From Arthrobacter sp. zg-Y820 (GTDB taxonomy: Bacteria; Actinomycetota; Actinomycetes; Actinomycetales; Micrococcaceae), in contig NZ_CP126247.1 in the NCBI RefSeq assembly GCF_030142155.1, forward strand, positions 3,534,001-3,598,000: a stretch of DNA of 64,000 nt. The letters are read 5' to 3'. The notes below the pieces were generated by a model that worked only from the letters and a program-made list of their open reading frames with translations, searched no databases and was not told the DNA's origin. Position 1 is the first letter of the stretch. Each line of letters opens with the position of its first letter. This document shows, one piece after another, positions 60,250 to 64,000 of this stretch. The position numbers and the translations under genes were made by a program.

Positions 60250-61218
60250 GTGGATGATGTATGTCTGGCCGTGTACCGGTACGCCGTCAGCAGTCCCGGC
60301 TGGAGGGTTGACGAAGCCTCCGAGGCGCTGGGCTTCACCACGCGCTCCATCGAATCGGCCATCGAGCAGCTGATGGAGCGGCGCCTGCTGATGCGGGCCA
60401 ACGAAGGCCCCCGGAGCAGGTTCGCGGCAGTCTCGCCGGACGTCGCACTGGCGGAACTCGTAGACCCGGACGAACGTGCGCTGCTCGATCTGCGCTCGAG
60501 GATCGCCGCGACCCGTCGGGAGCTGGCCGGCCTTGCCCATGTCTTTGCCGAAGCCAGCCGGCAGGCTTCCACCGATGCCGCCGTCGAAGTCCTGGAGGAC
60601 CCGGACCAGGTGATGAGCGTCCTCATCGAGTACGGCCGCTCCGCATCCGACTGCGTCCTGATGGCGCGCCCCGGCCCGGGAGCCACTGCCGACGCGCAGG
60701 AGGAAAGCATCCAGAAGGATGTCGATCTGCTGCGGCAGGGGGTGCGGCGCCGGACGCTCTACCATTCCAGCATCCGGGACCACATGCCCACCCGCAGGGC
60801 AGTGGAGATTGTCACGGCAGCAGGCGGCGAATTCCGGACCCTCCCGCACATGCTGCTGCGGATCGTGATCTTCGACGGCAAGGTGGCCGTGGTTCCGCGC
60901 GCGCGGTGTGCTGATGACCGGGCCGGATTGGTCATCCGCGACCCCCACCTGATTCACCTCTTCGTGCGCATGTTCGATTTTGCCTGGGAACTTGGCGAGC
61001 CGTTCCTGGCAGAAGACCCGCAGCCAGGGCAGCTGAGCAGCCTGCAGCGGTCAATCCTCCGTGCCCTCGCCTCGGGGCAGTCAGATGAGGTCATCGCCCG
61101 GAGGTTGGGGATCAGCGTGCGGACCTGCCGCCGGCACATTGCCAAAATGCTGGAGGACCTTGGCGCGGAAAGCCGGTTTCAGGCCGGAGTGAAGGCGCAC
61201 CGGGCAGGCTGGATTTAG
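60250..61218 (+). CDS. TrmB/LuxR-type transcriptional regulator
   Basis: A 322-residue regulator. Residues 1-55 form a TrmB-like winged helix (DDVCLAVYRYAVSSPGWRVD, then LGFTTRSIESAIEQLMERRL). The middle is a ligand-type region with ASDCVLMARPGP. Residues about 260-320 are a LuxR HTH: SSLQRSILRALASGQSDEVI, then ISVRTCRRHIAKMLEDLGAE. Similar proteins often control RiPP and other peptide gene clusters in actinobacteria. The GTG at 60250 is chosen because AAAGGAG precedes it by eight bases. It faces the peptide/SpaB_C operon and could sense its product. Confidence 0.88.
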   Translation: MDDVCLAVYRYAVSSPGWRVDEASEALGFTTRSIESAIEQLMERRLLMRANEGPRSRFAAVSPDVALAELVDPDERALLDLRSRIAATRRELAGLAHVFAEASRQASTDAAVEVLEDPDQVMSVLIEYGRSASDCVLMARPGPGATADAQEESIQKDVDLLRQGVRRRTLYHSSIRDHMPTRRAVEIVTAAGGEFRTLPHMLLRIVIFDGKVAVVPRARCADDRAGLVIRDPHLIHLFVRMFDFAWELGEPFLAEDPQPGQLSSLQRSILRALASGQSDEVIARRLGISVRTCRRHIAKMLEDLGAESRFQAGVKAHRAGWI

Positions 61219-61234
61219 ACAACGAATGTTGTCT
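61217..61234. promoter_or_regulatory. Inverted repeat AGACAAC-GAAT-GTTGTCT
   Basis: Perfect seven-base arms right after the LuxR-type stop and about 25 bp before the aminotransferase start, overlapping a possible -35 (TTGTCT). It may be an operator for the aminotransferase gene or a short terminator of the regulator gene. Confidence 0.5.
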
Positions 61235-61259
61235 CCGCGTGAACTGAAGCGGCTAGGAT

Positions 61260-62558
61260 ATGGGGATGACTTTCGAGGAGACCTCCGCCACTGCCCTTAA
61301 CGCGGAGACTCAGACTGCCCTGGAGCGGGCTGTCGCGTCGACCCACCGCCATGAAGCGCTGTTCTCGGACCGGGCGTTCCACATCAAGCAGTCGGCCGTG
61401 CGCGATGTTTTCGACATCTCCATCCGGCCCGGGCTGGTGTCCCTGGCAGGCGGCAGCCCCTACCTGCGCTCCCTGCCCCTCAAGGAGCTGGGCGAGTCGG
61501 CACGCAGCATCATTGCCGACCACGGCCTGGAATCGCTGCAGTACGGAGCCGGGCAGGGCATGGCCGAACTGCGGCGCCAGGCCTGTGAGGTGATGGCGGC
61601 CGAAGGGATCCCCGACGCCGATCCCGACGACGTCGTCATCACCACCGGATCACAGTCAGCACAGGATGTCGCCGCGAAGGTCTTTTGCAACCCCGGCGAC
61701 GTGGTGCTCTGCGAGGACCCCACCTATGTGGGCGCCCTCAACGCATTCGAAGCCTATGAGGTGGATGTGCACGCCGTGCCGACGGACAGCGAGGGCCTGG
61801 TTCCCGAGGCCTTGGAGCAGAAGATCGCCGCGCTGCGCGGGCAGGGCAAGTCCATCAAGATGCTGTACACGATTCCCAGCTTCAACAACCCCAGCGGCGT
61901 CACCCTGGCGGCCGGCCGCCGGCAGCGGATCGTCGACATCTGCGCCGACGCGAACATCCTCATCCTCGAAGACAATCCGTACGGCATGCTGCGCTTTGAC
62001 GGCCGGCCGCTGACGCCGCTGCGCGCCGGAAATCCGCACGACGTCCTGTATTTGGGCTCGTTCTCGAAGATCTTTGCGCCCGGCGTGCGCGTGGGTTGGG
62101 CACTGGTTCCCAAACACCTGCACCGCCGCTTTTACCTGGCCTGCGAAGCCGTGGTCCTCTGCCCGTCGCCGCTGACCCAAATGCTGGTCTCCGCTTACCT
62201 GCGGGACTATGACTGGATGCAGCACATCCGGAACTCGCGGGTACTGTATGCGGCTCGCTGCGCCGCCATGCTTTCGGCACTGTCAGAGCACCTGCCCGAC
62301 GGCGTGAACTGGACGGTGCCCGACGGCGGGTTCTTCGTGTGGCTCAGCCTTCCGGAGGGCGTGGACACCTATCCCCTGCTGTACGAGGCCATCGACGCCG
62401 GCGTGGTCTTCATTCCGGGCGCTGCCTTCACCCCGTCGGATGAGCCCTCCAACAAGCTGCGCCTGGCGTTCAGCGCCGTGTCCGAGGAGGACATCCGTGA
62501 AGGAGTGCGGCGGCTGGCCCCGGTGCTGCGCCGGGCGCTGGATGCCGCTGCCGGTTAG
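61260..62558 (+). CDS. PLP-dependent aminotransferase, 2-aminoadipate/MocR type
   Basis: A 432-residue class I aminotransferase. The PLP lysine is in LYLGSFSKIFAPGVRVGW; YGAGQGMAELRRQACEVMA and TIPSFNNPSGVTLAAGRRQR are typical of the LysN/AroH-like branch. Likely substrates are 2-aminoadipate, aromatic or branched amino acids. The ATG at 61260 is preceded by TAGGAT, which looks like a -10 element just upstream, so a leaderless transcript is possible; ATG 61266 is also in frame. It lies 41 bp after the LuxR regulator. Its stop overlaps the next gene's stop by four bases (TTAG). Confidence 0.93.
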   Translation: MGMTFEETSATALNAETQTALERAVASTHRHEALFSDRAFHIKQSAVRDVFDISIRPGLVSLAGGSPYLRSLPLKELGESARSIIADHGLESLQYGAGQGMAELRRQACEVMAAEGIPDADPDDVVITTGSQSAQDVAAKVFCNPGDVVLCEDPTYVGALNAFEAYEVDVHAVPTDSEGLVPEALEQKIAALRGQGKSIKMLYTIPSFNNPSGVTLAAGRRQRIVDICADANILILEDNPYGMLRFDGRPLTPLRAGNPHDVLYLGSFSKIFAPGVRVGWALVPKHLHRRFYLACEAVVLCPSPLTQMLVSAYLRDYDWMQHIRNSRVLYAARCAAMLSALSEHLPDGVNWTVPDGGFFVWLSLPEGVDTYPLLYEAIDAGVVFIPGAAFTPSDEPSNKLRLAFSAVSEEDIREGVRRLAPVLRRALDAAAG

Positions 62559-62764
62559 CGGTTCCGCCGGCGCCGCTCCAGGAAGGGAAAGACGACGGCG
62601 AACAGGGCAATGATGATCAACAAGCGCCAAATCGTGCCCAGGCCCGGAAACAGGATGATGAGCAGGCTGGAGACGATAAACGCCACAGCGAGCAGCATGA
62701 CCGTGCGTTTCCAGTCGATGTGCGGGGCGCCGCCTTGGCCCTGGGGGCTGCGAGGATTTGTCAT
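62555..62764 (-). CDS. Small two-helix membrane protein
   Basis: A 69-residue protein: a Pro/Gly/Gln-rich start, then two helices (TVMLLAVAFIVSSLLIILFP and IWRLLIIIALFAVVFPFL) and a basic tail ERRRRNR. The ATG at 62764 has CAGGGGACC upstream. It resembles small actinobacterial membrane proteins of unknown role. The longer frame to 62956 is polar and not used. Confidence 0.75.
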   Translation of the reverse strand: MTNPRSPQGQGGAPHIDWKRTVMLLAVAFIVSSLLIILFPGLGTIWRLLIIIALFAVVFPFLERRRRNR

Positions 62765-62885
62765 GGTCCCCTGATCGTATCCGCCCGGACGCGGGACCGC
62801 AGCTCCCGGCGACCCGCGGCAGCGGCCAAACCGGCCAGTCCGCTGCCGCTGCCCGGCCAAGCGCATCCCCGGCAGCCCGCCCGGA

Positions 62886-64000
62886 TTAGTCCAGCAGCAG
62901 CGCCGGTTCCTCGAGGATCGAGGCGACGTCGGCCATGAACCGTGCCGAAAGATCACCGTCCACCACGCGGTGGTCGAACGAGCCGCCCAGCGTGGTTATC
63001 CAGCGCGGGATGACTTCGCCGTCGAGCACCCAGGGCTTTTGCTTGATCGTGCCAAAGGCCACGATCGCGACTTCCCCGGGGTTGATGATCGGCGTTCCGG
63101 TGTCAATGCCGAGCGCGCCGATGTTGGTGATGGTCAGGGTGCCGCCCCGCATGTCGGCAGGCGGCGTCTTGCCGGCGCGTGCGGTGGTCGCCAGGGCGTT
63201 GAGCGCCACTGCCAGTTCCTTCAGGGACAGGTCCTGGGCATCCTTGATGTTCGGCACCATCAAGCCGCGCGGCGTGGCTGCAGCGATGCCGAGGTTCATG
63301 AAGTGCTTGACCAGGATCTCCTCGCCCCCCCAGGTCGCGTTGACCGAGGGGTTGCGGGCCGCCGCCCAGATGACCGCCTTGGCCAGGATCAGCAGCGGGG
63401 AAACCTTGATTCCTTCGAAATCGCGCGAGGCTTTCAGCCGCTTCACGAATTCCATGGTGCGGGAGGCATCCACGTCCACGAAAATACTCACGTGCGGAGC
63501 GGTAAACGCGCTTTCGACCATCGCCTTGGCGGTGGCCCGACGCACCCCCTTCACCGGAACGCGCTCAATCCGCTGATCCCGTGGCTGCTGGGCCCCGGCC
63601 CAGAAGGTGTCGGCCGAGTCCTGCTCGGAATCACGCTGTGCCTGATAGCTGATCAGGTCCTGCTTGGTCACTTCGCCGCTGGCACCGGTTGCCGGGACGT
63701 CGGCGAGGTTGATGCCCAGGTCCTTCGCCGCCTTGCGCACCGGCGGCTTCGCCAGCACCCGCTGGATCAGGCGGCTGAGGGTATCCTGCACGGCGGCGCC
63801 GGCAGAGGCGACGCTCTGCGGGCGGGGATCTTGGCCTGCCGGCTGCGAGGAGGGCGGCGCGGGCACGCCGGCGGTTTCACTCAAGGGAGCGGAGGGCGTG
63901 GCCTCGGCCGGGTTTGCAGTGGCCGCGGCAGGCTCAGCGGGGGTGGCGGCAGGCCGGCTGACCCGCGGCCGGCGCTTCACGGCGTCGGCCTTGGGACCGG
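62886..64000 (-). CDS. 2-oxoacid dehydrogenase E2 (dihydrolipoyl acyltransferase), partial
   Basis: At least 371 residues of an E2 subunit; the frame is open across the right edge, and the lipoyl domain must lie beyond. Visible parts are a Pro/Ala-rich linker, the peripheral-subunit-binding domain ([20 protein letters not shown], then [12 protein letters not shown]) and the catalytic domain with [20 protein letters not shown] and [18 protein letters not shown] containing the active His. It forms the core of pyruvate or branched-chain 2-oxoacid dehydrogenase. E1 genes are expected just outside the window. Confidence 0.95.
   Translation of the reverse strand, partial: GPKADAVKRRPRVSRPAATPAEPAAATANPAEATPSAPLSETAGVPAPPSSQPAGQDPRPQSVASAGAAVQDTLSRLIQRVLAKPPVRKAAKDLGINLADVPATGASGEVTKQDLISYQAQRDSEQDSADTFWAGAQQPRDQRIERVPVKGVRRATAKAMVESAFTAPHVSIFVDVDASRTMEFVKRLKASRDFEGIKVSPLLILAKAVIWAAARNPSVNATWGGEEILVKHFMNLGIAAATPRGLMVPNIKDAQDLSLKELAVALNALATTARAGKTPPADMRGGTLTITNIGALGIDTGTPIINPGEVAIVAFGTIKQKPWVLDGEVIPRWITTLGGSFDHRVVDGDLSARFMADVASILEEPALLLD

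Noticed and set aside
1-64000. tRNA, rRNA, CRISPR arrays, insertion sequences, prophage
   Set aside because: No regularly spaced repeats, transposase motifs or recognisable RNA genes were seen in either strand by reading.

Overview
The window is 64 kb of high-GC DNA with tightly packed genes, many GTG starts and clear Shine-Dalgarno sites. Gene content (HIUase-type urate degradation, msiK-style ABC importers without their own ATPase, Asp23/DUF6286 envelope-stress genes, ANTAR and ChaB proteins) points to an actinobacterium, most likely Micrococcaceae (Arthrobacter-like). The genus is an inference from gene repertoire and style, not from a marker gene. No rRNA, tRNA, CRISPR array, insertion sequence or prophage was seen, so this looks like ordinary chromosome.

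Layout. 1-12.4 kb: a manganese catalase cut by the left edge, a glutaryl-CoA dehydrogenase-like enzyme, an S10 peptidase, stress and membrane proteins (SDR, UspA), two drug-type MFS exporters, one of them divergent from a TetR gene with a near-perfect operator, then RraA, a dienelactone-hydrolase-like protein and a CitE-like lyase. 12.5-23.4 kb: purine catabolism. A minus-strand operon encodes an OHCU decarboxylase/HIU hydrolase fusion, uricase, a DUF6986-like protein, AllE and allantoinase. Divergent from it are xdhC, an FAD subunit and a fused FeS/molybdopterin xanthine dehydrogenase. 23.4-33.7 kb: glycolate/lactate oxidation and uptake, an alanine/glycine:cation symporter, and a polyol dehydrogenase with an ABC polyol importer. 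33.7-44 kb: a ChaB/Rho_N protein, then glycine and serine metabolism (gcvP, gcvT, gcvH, glyA, sdaA) behind a tandem glycine riboswitch, with the glycine/D-amino-acid permease cycA divergent from it.

44-49.8 kb: an alkaline-shock (Asp23/Gls24) envelope cluster. Five minus-strand genes face a divergent ECF sigma factor, a zinc-finger/Asp23-like candidate anti-sigma factor and a further Asp23 protein. 49.9-57.8 kb: malate synthase, alanine dehydrogenase, an ANTAR regulator, small regulators, a large KatE catalase and a TetR regulator. 57.9-59.9 kb: an FMN reductase, then a compact RiPP-like locus: a nine-codon peptide gene (MTSKVWDWL) with a very strong ribosome-binding site, a stand-alone SpaB_C/thiopeptide-type maturation enzyme and a 63-residue protein, divergent from a TrmB/LuxR-type regulator. 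61.2-64 kb: a PLP aminotransferase, a small membrane protein and the C-terminal part of a 2-oxoacid dehydrogenase E2 running off the right edge.

The genes fit together as nitrogen and carbon salvage: xanthine to ureidoglycolate, glycine/serine/alanine turnover, and glyoxylate entry through malate synthase, alongside oxidative and envelope stress defence (two catalases, USP, Asp23). The most interesting candidates for undescribed biology are the nine-codon peptide/SpaB_C/LuxR locus and the sigma/zinc-finger-Asp23 pair that faces the alkaline-shock operon.
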